Assembly (NCBI GenBank): GCA_016297645.1
Contig: JAEDGF010000002.1
Span: 1 to 64,000, forward strand
DNA length: 64,000 bases
Direction: 5' to 3'
From: Clostridiaceae bacterium
GTDB lineage: Bacteria > Bacillota > Clostridia > Oscillospirales > Acutalibacteraceae
A program made the position numbers and the translations under genes. The notes under the pieces were generated by a model. That model saw nothing but the letters and a program-made list of their open reading frames with translations. It made no database searches and was not told the DNA's origin. Position 1 is the first letter of the stretch. Each line of letters opens with the position of its first letter. Shown in pieces: positions 1 through 9,155 of this stretch.

Positions 1-284
1 TCCTCGTCGGAGAGCTTTGTTACATCTCTGCCGTTGATGAACCCTGCGAGATCGTTATTTTTGATAAACAGGAATGCAAGACGAAGAACGGTTCCCGTTA
101 TATCGTTCTTGCGGATGTTGATGTTTTTGAGCATATCTTCCGCAATATCGGCAATGCTGTCCTGCGTGATAAGCGTATCAAGAGTGCTGTGATTCTTGAT
201 GGGGCTTGCAAACGCAACGGAAGCCGTGCCGAAGATCATAACGACAGCAAGAATTACACTGATAAGTTTTTTCGTGAATTTCAT
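1..284 (-). CDS. Secreted protein of unknown function, 3' end cut by window edge
   Basis: The first 94 codons of a minus-strand gene are present; the rest lies beyond the window. The N-terminus is a clear Sec signal peptide: MKFTKKL, then a hydrophobic stretch, then a likely cleavage site after SVAFA (residues 22-26). The mature start (SPIKNHSTLDTLITQD) is polar and predicted helical, and I do not recognise a family. The ATG at 282-284 is preceded by AAAGGAACA, an acceptable ribosome site, and by a near-consensus promoter at 352-380. Export is well supported; function is unknown. Confidence 0.75.
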   Translation of the reverse strand, partial: MKFTKKLISVILAVVMIFGTASVAFASPIKNHSTLDTLITQDSIADIAEDMLKNINIRKNDITGTVLRLAFLFIKNNDLAGFINGRDVTKLSDE

Positions 285-351
285 GTGTGTTTTCTGTTCC
301 TTTCGTTTGATGTTGCAGCTTCACCGTTTCCGGTGAATGACTTACATATAG

Positions 352-380
352 ATTTTATCTAAATTTTTGTGCAAAGTCAA
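352..380 (-). promoter_or_regulatory. Sigma-A promoter of the secreted protein gene
   Basis: On the minus strand there is TTGACT (375-380), a 17-bp spacer and TAAAAT (352-357). Transcription should start near 345 and give a leader of about 60 nt that contains the 321-338 hairpin. Confidence 0.75.
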
Positions 381-808
381 TACAATAATGCTTGTCTTTT
401 TTACCAATAATATGAGATATGTTTTGTTTACTATTTCAAAAACCGGTAAATTCTTCAAACAAACCGTAAAAAAATCAATCTTGCGACAAAGCCGTAAAAA
501 TCACCCCAAAAGACCTGTTTGTGAAAATTGCACAAAGAGGTATGTTAAGCAGTTCTCTTTACATGATTTGAAGAGAAATAAATTTTGTATACAATGCCGA
601 AAAAACGGCTGTAACCCACAAAACAGCGAAGAAAACCGGCATATAATTCAAGTCAATGCGATATAATTCGCACGATGTAAAGCAAAAAGTTTTACATAGA
701 CTTGCGAAAAACGGTCGATAAATTGACACTTGCGCCTGTTTCTGTTCGGCTTTTTGACGGAAAAAACTTGGCGAAAACATAGAAACTTAGTTTTCGGTCG
801 AAATGTGC

Positions 809-837
809 TTGATTTTGCCGCCGGGGTAGAGTATACT
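809..837 (+). promoter_or_regulatory. Sigma-A promoter of the xpt-nucleoside transporter operon
   Basis: TTGATT (809-814), a 17-bp spacer and TATACT (832-837) give a start near 844. That leaves a leader of about 47 nt before xpt, too short for a purine aptamer plus expression platform. Confidence 0.7.
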
Positions 838-890
838 CTAAGTGCAGTCCGACGGACGGCACACATTTTCCCGAAAAGGCGGTCGACGGT

Positions 891-1478
891 ATGAAGTTGC
901 TTGAAGATAAGATACTCACCTGCGGAACGGTTCTCCCCGGTAACATTCTTAAAGTTGACAGCTTTCTTAATCATCAGCTTGATGTAAAGTTTATAAACGA
1001 ACTCGGTAAAGAGATTTACAACTCTTTTTCTTCCGATGATATCACTAAGATCCTCACGGTTGAGGCATCGGGCATTGCACTTGCGTGTGCGGCGGCGGCG
1101 TATTTTGATGTTCCTGTCGTTTTTGCAAAGAAAGGCCACCACAGCAATGTCGGCAGCGATGTTTATTCCGCTGAGGTTTTTTCTTACACAAAAGGTAAGC
1201 AGTACAGCGTTACCGTTTCGAAGAAGTTCCTTTCACCCGACGACAACATACTTATTATAGATGATTTTCTTGCTACCGGCGAAGCCTGTTTCGGGCTCAG
1301 AAAAATCGTTTCGGACGCAGGCGCGAGCCTTGCGGGGGTAGCGGCGGCAATCGAAAAGAAATTCCAAAACGGCGGAAATACACTTCGCGCCGACGGAATC
1401 AAGGTTAGATCTTTGGCGGTCATCGAATCCATGACAGATGATTCAATCTGTTTCGGAGACGACGGCTCGAAGAAATAA
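891..1478 (+). CDS. xpt: Xanthine phosphoribosyltransferase
   Basis: Converts xanthine and PRPP to XMP in purine salvage in the cytosol. The 195-residue length is normal for Xpt. The family's conserved EASGIA segment is at about residues 58-63 and the PRPP-binding loop IIDDFLATGEA lies near 122-132. The ATG at 891 has a modest upstream AAGGCGG. The stop lies only 25 bp before the next start, so it is the first gene of an operon with a BMP-type nucleoside ABC importer; the two parts together suggest import and salvage of purine nucleosides or bases. Confidence 0.93.
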   Translation: MKLLEDKILTCGTVLPGNILKVDSFLNHQLDVKFINELGKEIYNSFSSDDITKILTVEASGIALACAAAAYFDVPVVFAKKGHHSNVGSDVYSAEVFSYTKGKQYSVTVSKKFLSPDDNILIIDDFLATGEACFGLRKIVSDAGASLAGVAAAIEKKFQNGGNTLRADGIKVRSLAVIESMTDDSICFGDDGSKK

Positions 1479-1503
1479 AAAAACATTTTTGGAGGAAACA
1501 AAA

Positions 1504-2787
1504 GTGAAAAAGGCACTCAAAGTCATCGCTCTTGTTCTCGCTCTCGCAATGGTATTTGCTTTTGCGGCTTGCAAGAATAACGACAACGATCCGACAGATT
1601 CAGCAACTCCCAGCGGCGCAACGGAAGCCGGCACTCAGGGAACGGCAACAGATGTTGACTATTCCAAGATAAAGGTTGGCTTCATCTTCCTTCACGCCCC
1701 CACGGATTCCACCTATGACAAGAACTTCCAGAACGCGGTTGACGCCGTTCAGAAGAAGCTCGGACTCAAAGACGATCAGATCATTGTTCGTTCCAACATT
1801 GAGGAGAACGCAAACTGCCAGAACACCGCTATGGAACTTGTTGACGAGGGCTGCAATGTAATTTTCGCCGACTCCTTCGGTCACGAGTCCTACATGATGG
1901 AAGCTGCTAAGGAAGCTCCCAACGTACAGTTCTGCCATGCTACCGGTACACACGCAAAAACAGCCGGTCTTAAAAACTTCCACAACGCTTTTGCCTCAAT
2001 TTACGAGGGTCGTTACCTTGCAGGCGTTGCCGCAGGTATGAAGCTTAACGAGATGATCGACTCCGGCAAAATCACCGCTGACAAGGCTAAGATGGGCTAT
2101 GTAGGCGCATTCCCCTATGCAGAGGTTATCTCCGGCTTTACTTCCTTCTATCTCGGTGCAAAGTCCGTTTGCCCCTCGGTTACAATGGAAGTTAAGTACA
2201 CGAACTCCTGGTTCGATGAAACTGCCGAAAAGACTCAGGCTATCGCTCTTATAGATGACGGCTGCGTTCTTATCAGCCAGCACGCTGACTCTCCCGGTGC
2301 TCCCAGAGCTTGCGAGGAGAAAGGTGTTCCCAATGTTGCATACAATGTAAGCACTATCGATATGGGACCCAACACCGCTATTATTTCTTCCAAAATTGAC
2401 TGGACTCCCTACATGGAGCTTATGATAACAAGCGTTGCCAAGGGCGAGGAGATCCCCGCTGATTGGTGCGGCGGCATTGCCGAGGGTTCCGTTCAGCTTA
2501 CCGAGCTTAATACTGCTGTTGCCGCTAAGGGCACTCAGGAGAAGCTTGACGAAGTTATGAAGCAGTTCAAAGAAGGTACTCTCCATGTTTTTGATACCAA
2601 TACATTTACCGTAAACGGTCAAAAACTCACTACTTATCTTGCCGATGTTATTGACGAAGGCGACTTTAAGCCCGAAACAGAGGCTATTAAAGGCGGTTAC
2701 TTTGATGAGTCCGATGTTGCCGACAAGAGAAGCGCACCCTACTTTGACATTATAATCGACGGCATTACTGCTGTTGTCGAGAAGTAA
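1504..2787 (+). CDS. BMP-family nucleoside-binding lipoprotein (ABC importer)
   Basis: Extracytoplasmic substrate-binding lipoprotein of the basic membrane protein (BMP/PnrA) family, which binds purine nucleosides in characterised members. The chosen start is GTG 1504, placed 7 nt after the strong GGAGGAAAC at 1491; this gives 427 residues. A signal peptide ends in the lipobox FAAC, so Cys is lipidated. A low-complexity Thr/Ser/Gly tether follows, then the periplasmic-binding fold beginning KVGFIFLHAP. It lies directly behind xpt and before the ATPase and permease genes. Purine nucleoside specificity is inferred from family and neighbours. Confidence 0.9.
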   Translation: MKKALKVIALVLALAMVFAFAACKNNDNDPTDSATPSGATEAGTQGTATDVDYSKIKVGFIFLHAPTDSTYDKNFQNAVDAVQKKLGLKDDQIIVRSNIEENANCQNTAMELVDEGCNVIFADSFGHESYMMEAAKEAPNVQFCHATGTHAKTAGLKNFHNAFASIYEGRYLAGVAAGMKLNEMIDSGKITADKAKMGYVGAFPYAEVISGFTSFYLGAKSVCPSVTMEVKYTNSWFDETAEKTQAIALIDDGCVLISQHADSPGAPRACEEKGVPNVAYNVSTIDMGPNTAIISSKIDWTPYMELMITSVAKGEEIPADWCGGIAEGSVQLTELNTAVAAKGTQEKLDEVMKQFKEGTLHVFDTNTFTVNGQKLTTYLADVIDEGDFKPETEAIKGGYFDESDVADKRSAPYFDIIIDGITAVVEK

Positions 2788-2807
2788 TTTCAACTGACCT
2801 TGCAAAA

Positions 2808-2843
2808 CGGGGCTGTAAAAACGACAGGTTTTTTACAGCCCCG
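2808..2843 (+). terminator. Intra-operon hairpin after the binding protein gene
   Basis: CGGGGCTGTAAAAA pairs with TTTTTTACAGCCCCG around a 7-nt loop. No T tract follows the stem, so it is a partial terminator or a 3' stabiliser. This is the usual place for a structure that keeps the binding protein more abundant than the membrane components. Confidence 0.6.
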
Positions 2844-2861
2844 AATGTGTTTTGTTCAGCC

Positions 2862-2901
2862 CTTGCGGATGTCCGCTGCTCACAAAGCAGATATCCGCAA
2901 G
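2862..2901 (+). repeat. Second intra-operon stem-loop
   Basis: CTTGCGGAT (2862-2870) pairs with ATCCGCAAG (2893-2901), with an inner CTGCT/AGCAG stem (2876-2880 with 2886-2890). It lies between the first hairpin and the ribosome site of the ATPase gene. Confidence 0.6.
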
Positions 2902-2937
2902 TGCTGAGCAGCCCTACAATTAAACGGAGGAAAGAAA

Positions 2938-4473
2938 ATGGAAAACAAAACGCCGGCAATTGAGCTTCGCGGAATCACAAAACGGTTCGGAAGCGTCGTA
3001 GCCAACAGCAATGTCGATCTTACGCTGTACCACGGAGAAATACTGTCCATTCTCGGTGAAAACGGCAGCGGAAAAACGACCCTTATGAATATGATATCCG
3101 GAATTTACTTCCCGGACGAAGGTCAGATATTTGTTAACGGCAAAGAAGTTTCGATTCGTTCCCCCAAGGATGCATTTGATTTGAAAATCGGAATGATACA
3201 CCAGCATTTCAAGCTTATCGATGTCTTTTCGGCTGCTCAGAACATTGTTCTCGGCGTTAAAAATAAAGGGAAGTTCGATCTGAAAAAGGAAACCGCCGCC
3301 ATTCGCGAGATATGCGACAAGTTCGGCTTCGTTATCGACCTTGAAAAGAAGATATACGAGATGAGCGTTTCCGAAAAGCAGACGGTAGAGATAGTAAAGG
3401 TGCTTTATAAGGGTGCCGATATCCTTATTCTCGACGAGCCTACCGCCGTTTTGACTCCTCAGGAGATAAAAAAGCTGTTTGCCGTTATCAGAACCATGCG
3501 CGACCACGGCAAGGCTATCATAATAATCACACATAAGCTCAACGAGGTTATGGAAATATCCGACAGAGTCGCGGTTTTGCGTAAGGGCGAACATATCGGT
3601 ACTGTCGTAACCTCCGAAACTTCTCCCGCTGAGCTTACTCAGATGATGGTCGGTAAAAAAGTTTCGCTCAACATAAAGAGAAGCGATGTCACCGACGGAT
3701 CCGATCGCCTTATCGTTGAAAATCTGAATTGCGTCGATCGCGAGGGCGTAAGCGTTATAAGCGATTTTTCGTTTACCGCGAGAGCCGGTGAGATTCTCGG
3801 AATCGCAGGCGTTGCCGGAAGCGGACAGCGCGAGCTTCTCGAAGGGATTGCCGGACTTCAACGCCTCGAAAGCGGCAGCATTACATATATCGACCCCAAG
3901 ACGGGTAATCACGAAAACCTGAGAAACAAAACCCCCATACAGATACGAAATCTCGGTGTGCGTCTTTCGTTCGTTCCCGAGGACAGACTCGGCATGGGAC
4001 TTGTCGGCAGCATGGACATTATAGACAATGTAATGCTGCGCAGTTACAGCAAGGGTCATTCGATGTTCTTGAAACGCAAAGCTCCCAAGGATCTCGCGCA
4101 GCAGATAATAAGCGACCTCGAAGTCGTAACGCCCAGTGCGGAAACACCGGTCAGACGGCTTTCCGGCGGTAATGTTCAGAAGGTACTCGTGGGACGCGAG
4201 ATCTCGGCAAATCCGAAGGTCCTTATGGTCGCTTACCCGGTAAGAGGACTCGACATCAACTCCTCCTATATGATATACAATCTGATAAACGAACAGAAGG
4301 AAAACGGAGCGGCAGTCATTTTTGTCGGTGAGGATCTTGATGTTCTCCTTGAACTTTCCGATCGTATCCTCGTTATGTGCGGCGGCAGAGTGTCGGGAGT
4401 CGTTGATGCAAGAACCACGACAAAAGAAGAAATAGGACTTATGATGACTTCCTTGGGAGGTGCAAAGCAATGA
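2938..4473 (+). CDS. Nucleoside ABC importer, two-domain ATP-binding protein
   Basis: Energises the importer in which the BMP lipoprotein binds substrate. The 511 residues hold two fused nucleotide-binding domains. The first has Walker A GENGSGKT (40-47) and Walker B ILILDEPTAVLTPQE. The second has the lysine-less Walker A typical of this family (GVAGSGQRELL) and a degenerate Walker B with PVRGLD. Both signature motifs are weak (SVSEKQ; RLSGGNVQ in the second). The family is that of NupO/RbsA-type ATPases; only the first site is likely to be fully catalytic. Start ATG follows GGAGGAAAG. It overlaps the next gene by 4 bp. Confidence 0.93.
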   Translation: MENKTPAIELRGITKRFGSVVANSNVDLTLYHGEILSILGENGSGKTTLMNMISGIYFPDEGQIFVNGKEVSIRSPKDAFDLKIGMIHQHFKLIDVFSAAQNIVLGVKNKGKFDLKKETAAIREICDKFGFVIDLEKKIYEMSVSEKQTVEIVKVLYKGADILILDEPTAVLTPQEIKKLFAVIRTMRDHGKAIIIITHKLNEVMEISDRVAVLRKGEHIGTVVTSETSPAELTQMMVGKKVSLNIKRSDVTDGSDRLIVENLNCVDREGVSVISDFSFTARAGEILGIAGVAGSGQRELLEGIAGLQRLESGSITYIDPKTGNHENLRNKTPIQIRNLGVRLSFVPEDRLGMGLVGSMDIIDNVMLRSYSKGHSMFLKRKAPKDLAQQIISDLEVVTPSAETPVRRLSGGNVQKVLVGREISANPKVLMVAYPVRGLDINSSYMIYNLINEQKENGAAVIFVGEDLDVLLELSDRILVMCGGRVSGVVDARTTTKEEIGLMMTSLGGAKQ

Positions 4474-5582
4474 GCAAAAACACAACACATTCCGAGCCTT
4501 TGATAAGGCTTTCCAAAAACGACTCGGTGCCGATGTGGAAGGGCTGGCTTATCCGTATTGCCGCCGTTGTCGCAGCATTTATAGTATGTGCATTTATTAT
4601 TGTTTCGGTCACCGACCTTAACCCCATTGAGGTGTATGCCGCAATGATAAAGGGCAGCTTCGGTTCGGTGCGTAAGTTTTGGATATTGCTGCAAAACATC
4701 GCAATGCTCCTGTGTATCGCTCTTGCCGTTACGCCTGCGTACAAAATGAAATTTTGGAACATAGGTGCTGAGGGACAGGTCCTTATGGGCGGTATTGCCA
4801 CGGCAGCGTGTATGATATGGTTCGGCGACAAGATGAATCCCGTGCTGCTCATTATCCTTATGGCTGTCGTAAGCTGCGTTGCCGGAGCAATATGGGGTCT
4901 TATTCCCGCCGTGTTCAAGGCAAACTTTAATACAAACGAAACACTGTTCACTCTTATGATGAACTATGTTGCAATGCAGATCGCATCTTACTGCGTTTGC
5001 TTTTGGGAGAATCCGAAGGGCTCGAACTCGGTCGGCATTATCAACGCTCAGACGCAGGGCGGCTGGCTGCCGACGATAGGCGGACAGAAATATCTGCTGA
5101 ATATCCTGATCGTCCTTTTCCTCACGATATTCATGTATATCTATCTGAAATATTCGAAGCACGGTTACGAAATATCCGTTGTCGGTGAAAGCGAAAACAC
5201 CGCCCGCTACATAGGTATAAATGTTAAAAAAGTCATTCTCCGCACCATGGCTCTGTCCGGTGCAATGTGCGGTATTGCGGGCTTGCTGCTTGTTTCCGGT
5301 ACAAACCACACTATTTCGAGCGAAACGACCGGCGGCAGAGGCTTCACTGCAATAATGGTATCTTGGCTTGCAAAATTCAATCCGTTTGTGATGATTCTTA
5401 CATCGTTCCTTATAGTATTCCTCGACAGAGGTGCAAGCGAAATAGCTACCCGTTTCCGGCTTGACGAGAGCATGGCGGATATCCTCACCGGAATCATTCT
5501 TTTCTTCATAATAGCTTCCGAATTCTTTATCAATTACAAAATCAATTTCCGTTCGAAGAAAAAGAAGGGGGTAAACGAATAA
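4470..5582 (+). CDS. Nucleoside ABC importer permease 1
   Basis: Integral membrane subunit of the branched-chain amino acid/monosaccharide permease family (BPD_transp_2). The 370 residues begin with a short polar N-terminus, then a hydrophobic segment at about 25-50, and several more membrane helices. The ATGA overlap with the ATPase gene indicates translational coupling. The segment following MKFWNIGAEGQVLMGG is typical of NupP-like permeases. The C-terminus is highly basic (FRSKKKKG), consistent with a cytoplasmic end. Pairs with the next permease as a heterodimer. Confidence 0.9.
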   Translation: MSKNTTHSEPLIRLSKNDSVPMWKGWLIRIAAVVAAFIVCAFIIVSVTDLNPIEVYAAMIKGSFGSVRKFWILLQNIAMLLCIALAVTPAYKMKFWNIGAEGQVLMGGIATAACMIWFGDKMNPVLLIILMAVVSCVAGAIWGLIPAVFKANFNTNETLFTLMMNYVAMQIASYCVCFWENPKGSNSVGIINAQTQGGWLPTIGGQKYLLNILIVLFLTIFMYIYLKYSKHGYEISVVGESENTARYIGINVKKVILRTMALSGAMCGIAGLLLVSGTNHTISSETTGGRGFTAIMVSWLAKFNPFVMILTSFLIVFLDRGASEIATRFRLDESMADILTGIILFFIIASEFFINYKINFRSKKKKGVNE

Positions 5583-6562
5583 TGAATAGACTTGTCAGCT
5601 TTTTTACTCAGGCGATTATTATCGGTATGCCCCTTTTGTACGGTTCCGTCGGTGAAATGATAATCGAAAAATCGGGAAACCTGAACCTCGGTATCCCCGG
5701 TATCATGTATGTCGGCGGTATTTCCGGTATTGTCGGCGGATACTTTTTTGAAACATACGGCGACACTTCGAACACTTTTCTTTGCATTCTCATCCCGTTC
5801 CTGTGTTCGATAGTCGGCTCGGTGCTGATGTCCCTTATTTACAGCTTCCTCACCGTCACGCTTCGTGCGAATCAGAATGTTACCGGTCTTGTGCTTACTA
5901 CTTTCGGTATAGGTATAGGCAGCTTCATAGGCGGTTCGCTTTCAAGCATTCTCGGAACCGGAACGACTGTTTCTCTTAATATCATCGGCAGCTGCTTCAA
6001 AAAAACTCTGCCTTTTGCCGATAAACTCGGTCTGTTCGGAAAAGCCTTCTTCTCGTACGGGTTTATGACATATCTTGCAATCATTATCGCACTCGTTGCG
6101 GGATATGTTCTCAGAAAAACGAGAGTCGGTCTGAACCTGAAAGCCGTGGGTGAAAGCCCGGCAACGGCAGACGCTGCCGGAATCAGCGTAATAAAGTACA
6201 AGTACGGCGCTACCTGCATCGGCGGTGCAATAGCCGGACTCGGCGGACTGTATTATGTCATGGAATTTATCGGCGGCACTTGGTCGAATGCCGGTTTCGG
6301 CGACAGGGGCTGGCTTGCCATCGCGCTTGTTATTTTCGCTCTTTGGAAGCCCGATCTCGGTATAATCGGCTCGATTTTGTTCGGCGGACTTTACATTGTG
6401 TATATGTTCATCGGCGGATTGCCCCGTTCTTCACAGGAGATATTCAAGATGCTTCCGTATCTTGTTACCATTCTCGTTCTTATTGCTATCAGCGTTCGTA
6501 AAAAACGCGAAAATCAGCCTCCCGCGAGCCTCGGAGTTTCTTATTTCCGCGAGGAACGCTGA
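5582..6562 (+). CDS. Nucleoside ABC importer permease 2
   Basis: Second membrane subunit, 326 residues, same permease family (NupQ-like). Contains the family segment GEMIIEKSGNLNLG (residues 25-38) and many hydrophobic helices. Its start overlaps the stop of permease 1 by one base (TAATG), again translational coupling. A strong terminator follows at 6612, so this is the last gene of the five-gene salvage and uptake operon. Confidence 0.9.
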   Translation: MNRLVSFFTQAIIIGMPLLYGSVGEMIIEKSGNLNLGIPGIMYVGGISGIVGGYFFETYGDTSNTFLCILIPFLCSIVGSVLMSLIYSFLTVTLRANQNVTGLVLTTFGIGIGSFIGGSLSSILGTGTTVSLNIIGSCFKKTLPFADKLGLFGKAFFSYGFMTYLAIIIALVAGYVLRKTRVGLNLKAVGESPATADAAGISVIKYKYGATCIGGAIAGLGGLYYVMEFIGGTWSNAGFGDRGWLAIALVIFALWKPDLGIIGSILFGGLYIVYMFIGGLPRSSQEIFKMLPYLVTILVLIAISVRKKRENQPPASLGVSYFREER

Positions 6563-6611
6563 TTCGGAATTGCACTCTTTATAATCAATATTTCGTTTTG
6601 CGAAATTTAAG

Positions 6612-6675
6612 CGGCTGCAACGCGGCAGAACCCGTCACGGGACTTGGTCTGCCCTTGCAGCCGATTTTTGTTTTT
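6612..6675 (+). terminator. Terminator of the nucleoside uptake operon
   Basis: CGGCTGCAA (6612-6620) pairs with TTGCAGCCG (6655-6663), with an inner GGCAGA/TCTGCC stem, followed by ATTTTTGTTTTT. Confidence 0.85.
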
Positions 6676-6733
6676 CGGCTTTTCCTTTTTCGGAGCAAAA
6701 GCAATTATTGACTTATTTTCCTGTGCATTATGC

Positions 6734-6762
6734 TTGAAATTCCTTTGAATTTATGTTAAAAT
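6734..6762 (+). promoter_or_regulatory. Sigma-A promoter of the 6803 lipoprotein gene
   Basis: TTGAAA (6734-6739), a 17-bp spacer and TAAAAT (6757-6762). Predicted start near 6769, giving a 34-nt leader. Confidence 0.65.
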
Positions 6763-6802
6763 GTCACTAAATAAAAGGCGAAATTTGTTCGGAGTGAAGC
6801 TG

Positions 6803-9136
6803 ATGAAGCGTGTTTCAAAGAAAATACTTGTTATTCTTCTTGCCGTTGCTTTTTTGTTCGGCTTTGTTTCGTGCGGAAAAACGGACGGTGTTGTTGCCGG
6901 TTTCTCGGTAAAAAGCTCGAAAGAAACGATAGGCTCGGGTACCGCGTCCTTTCATACTCTGACCTCACTCCCCGAAAATACCGTTACCACATCGGGACTT
7001 ACCGCGTTGTCTTTTGAGCCGTCGTCCTCCTCCGTCTGTGTCACGGAGCTTACGAAGGGCAATGTCTGGTCGGTGCTGCCATTGTTTGAAAACGGTTCGG
7101 CTTCCGTCATCGATATCGTTCTCAGAACAGCCGACGGAGTATTTTACCTCAATTCTCAGGACAACTCCGTGGCGTTTGGTTCTTATAAATACGAAACCTC
7201 CGCAAACGGTGTGTCGGTTGAATATTTAATTGCCGATAATGCGGAAAATGTTTCCGGCGCGGTGTCCTCCGTTACAAAGGGCGCTGCGGCACGCATCAAG
7301 GTCGATTTTACCCTGACAGACGGCGATTTGCGCGTTAGCATCGACTGCGGAAAAATTGAGCTTTCACCCGGCGCGGTGCTTGAAAGTATTTCGCTTATGC
7401 CTTATTTCGGCGCGATCAAGCCTTCTTCCGAAGGTGAGAACTCCGCTCTCGAACAGGCGGTTCTTTCTTCTGCACAGGAAAAGGCAGGCATCCCGGACGG
7501 TATTCTCTCCTCCGAAAACGCGACGGCTGCTGCCGAAAACGAGAATGAAACGGCAAGGGATAACGGCGGCAAAAACGGAGAAAGTGAAGAAAAAAGCGAT
7601 AACGATGAAAACAAGAGTGATGTTTCCACACCTGATTTCTTGCTTGTTCCGGACGGATGCGGGGCAATTATGTATACAGGCAGGGACGACTCCGCCACCG
7701 CCGAGCTTGTATTCGATGTCTACGGCAGCGGTGAAAACAGTGCCGACATCCCCGTGTTCGGAATAAAAAAGGGGAGCGGTGCTTTTTCTGCCGTAATAGG
7801 CGAAGGTGCGGCTCTTGCCGAAATTAAAGCGCGCCGTTCCGAAAAGGATCCCTTCGGCGCAGCCACCGTTTATCCGTTTTTTACAATAACCGAAGGTGCG
7901 GCAAAGAACGGAAGATACAATTATATTCCGCCGTACAGCGGTAATATTTCCGTTTGCTACCGTTTTTTGTCGGGCAGTGAAGCGAATTATGTCAGTATGG
8001 CAGCCGTCTGTCGTGAAGAGCTTATACGAAACGGCACTCTCTCATCAAAAACACTTTCCGATAACGACTATCCGCTTAACATATCGATCATTGCAAGCGC
8101 AGACGGAACATCAAAGCGCACAGCTTCAACATTTGAAGAAACGGAAGATCTTTTGCAGCTGTTGAAGGCAAAGGGAATCGAAAATGCCGAGATCGTTCTG
8201 AACGGTATTTTTTCGAGCGGACTTGCTTATGACGGTTCATCCTTAATGCGTGTCCTGAGGGTAGCCGGAGGTGCGAGCGGACTGCAAAAGCTGTTCGACT
8301 ATGCCGAAAAGCAAAAATTCACGGTGTTCGCAGGTGTTAACCTCGTAAAATCCGCAGGTCTTAAAAGCAACAAGACTGCAAAGGACGCAAACGGCGATAC
8401 CGTAAGTTCATTTGTTTTCAATCCCATTGCACCGCAGATAGGTCAGGCGAAATATGCGGTCGATATCTGCTCCGCCGACAGTATAGAGAAAAACACGGTG
8501 GAATTGATGAACGGTGCCGAGCGTCTTTCGGTCTCGGGACTGTGCATTCTTGACGGCGATATCGGTTCTTATTCCGACAGCTCCTCCGGAATGAATTCAG
8601 CGCAGGTTTCGGCGCTGCTCAAAAATAACATTTCGGCATTTGCAACGCGCAAATCTCTTGCAATTTCCTCCGGCAGTCTGAATACTGTCAAAAATGTGTC
8701 GCTGCTTCTCAATTCTTCGCTGCATACCGTAAATGCGGAGAGTGAAGCCTATCGCGCTGTCCCGCTCATTCCCGCGGTGCTGCATTCTACGGTACGGTAT
8801 TCCGGCGCTCCGGTAAACACCGGTTCGGCAGCTCAGCTCGAACTTCTCAAATGTGTGGAATACGGCGCACAGCCGTATTACCTTTGGGTATTCGATAAAT
8901 CGTCCGATTATTGCTATGAGCAGACCTTTAACGACGCCGTTTCTTTCGTTTTGCGCGCAAGCGACGAGCTTGGAGAGCTTGGACAGTGCCGCATTGTAAG
9001 CCACAGCGAAACGGAAAGCAATGTCTTTTGCACGGGGTACGACAACGGCGCTCTTGTGTATGTAAACTACAATAACTATTCGGTCAACATCGGGGATATC
9101 TCCGTGCTGCCGTATGATTATATCAGAATAAATTGA
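6803..9136 (+). CDS. Large lipoprotein, DUF5696-like
   Basis: A 777-residue surface lipoprotein. The start at ATG 6803 is chosen because CGGAGTGA precedes it and because it opens a signal peptide with lipobox FVSC. Residues about 230-280 form an acidic, Asn/Glu/Lys-rich low-complexity linker. After it comes FLLVPDGCGAIMY, which resembles the LVPDGSGALI hallmark of DUF5696 proteins; the C-terminal half alternates strands and helices like a sugar-enzyme barrel. DUF5696 genes usually sit in sugar ABC operons, but this one stands apart from any transporter of that type. It may be transcribed together with the next gene. Function unknown; the family call is from memory of the motif. Confidence 0.55.
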   Translation: MKRVSKKILVILLAVAFLFGFVSCGKTDGVVAGFSVKSSKETIGSGTASFHTLTSLPENTVTTSGLTALSFEPSSSSVCVTELTKGNVWSVLPLFENGSASVIDIVLRTADGVFYLNSQDNSVAFGSYKYETSANGVSVEYLIADNAENVSGAVSSVTKGAAARIKVDFTLTDGDLRVSIDCGKIELSPGAVLESISLMPYFGAIKPSSEGENSALEQAVLSSAQEKAGIPDGILSSENATAAAENENETARDNGGKNGESEEKSDNDENKSDVSTPDFLLVPDGCGAIMYTGRDDSATAELVFDVYGSGENSADIPVFGIKKGSGAFSAVIGEGAALAEIKARRSEKDPFGAATVYPFFTITEGAAKNGRYNYIPPYSGNISVCYRFLSGSEANYVSMAAVCREELIRNGTLSSKTLSDNDYPLNISIIASADGTSKRTASTFEETEDLLQLLKAKGIENAEIVLNGIFSSGLAYDGSSLMRVLRVAGGASGLQKLFDYAEKQKFTVFAGVNLVKSAGLKSNKTAKDANGDTVSSFVFNPIAPQIGQAKYAVDICSADSIEKNTVELMNGAERLSVSGLCILDGDIGSYSDSSSGMNSAQVSALLKNNISAFATRKSLAISSGSLNTVKNVSLLLNSSLHTVNAESEAYRAVPLIPAVLHSTVRYSGAPVNTGSAAQLELLKCVEYGAQPYYLWVFDKSSDYCYEQTFNDAVSFVLRASDELGELGQCRIVSHSETESNVFCTGYDNGALVYVNYNNYSVNIGDISVLPYDYIRIN

Positions 9137-9155
9137 TTTGGTTCGGAGAATAATT

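Larger units (their letters stand above)
285..890. other. 606-bp intergenic region with divergent promoters
   Basis: This AT-rich spacer separates the minus-strand secreted protein gene from xpt. It holds a promoter for each direction and a 7-bp hairpin at 321-338 (TTCACCG/CGGTGAA, loop TTTC) in the leader of the minus-strand gene. I see no convincing gene between 381 and 800. No purine-riboswitch core is visible upstream of xpt, although that gene commonly carries one. Confidence 0.6.

Noticed and set aside
367..666. 99-residue open frame with CxxC pairs upstream of xpt
   Set aside because: It starts on a TTG without a ribosome site, overlaps the minus-strand promoter and has no family resemblance; AT-rich chance frame.
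838..890. Purine riboswitch upstream of xpt
   Set aside because: The leader after the predicted start is about 47 nt and shows no aptamer core.
2938..4473. Loss of function in the second ATPase domain
   Set aside because: The lysine-less Walker A is normal for the second domain in this transporter family.
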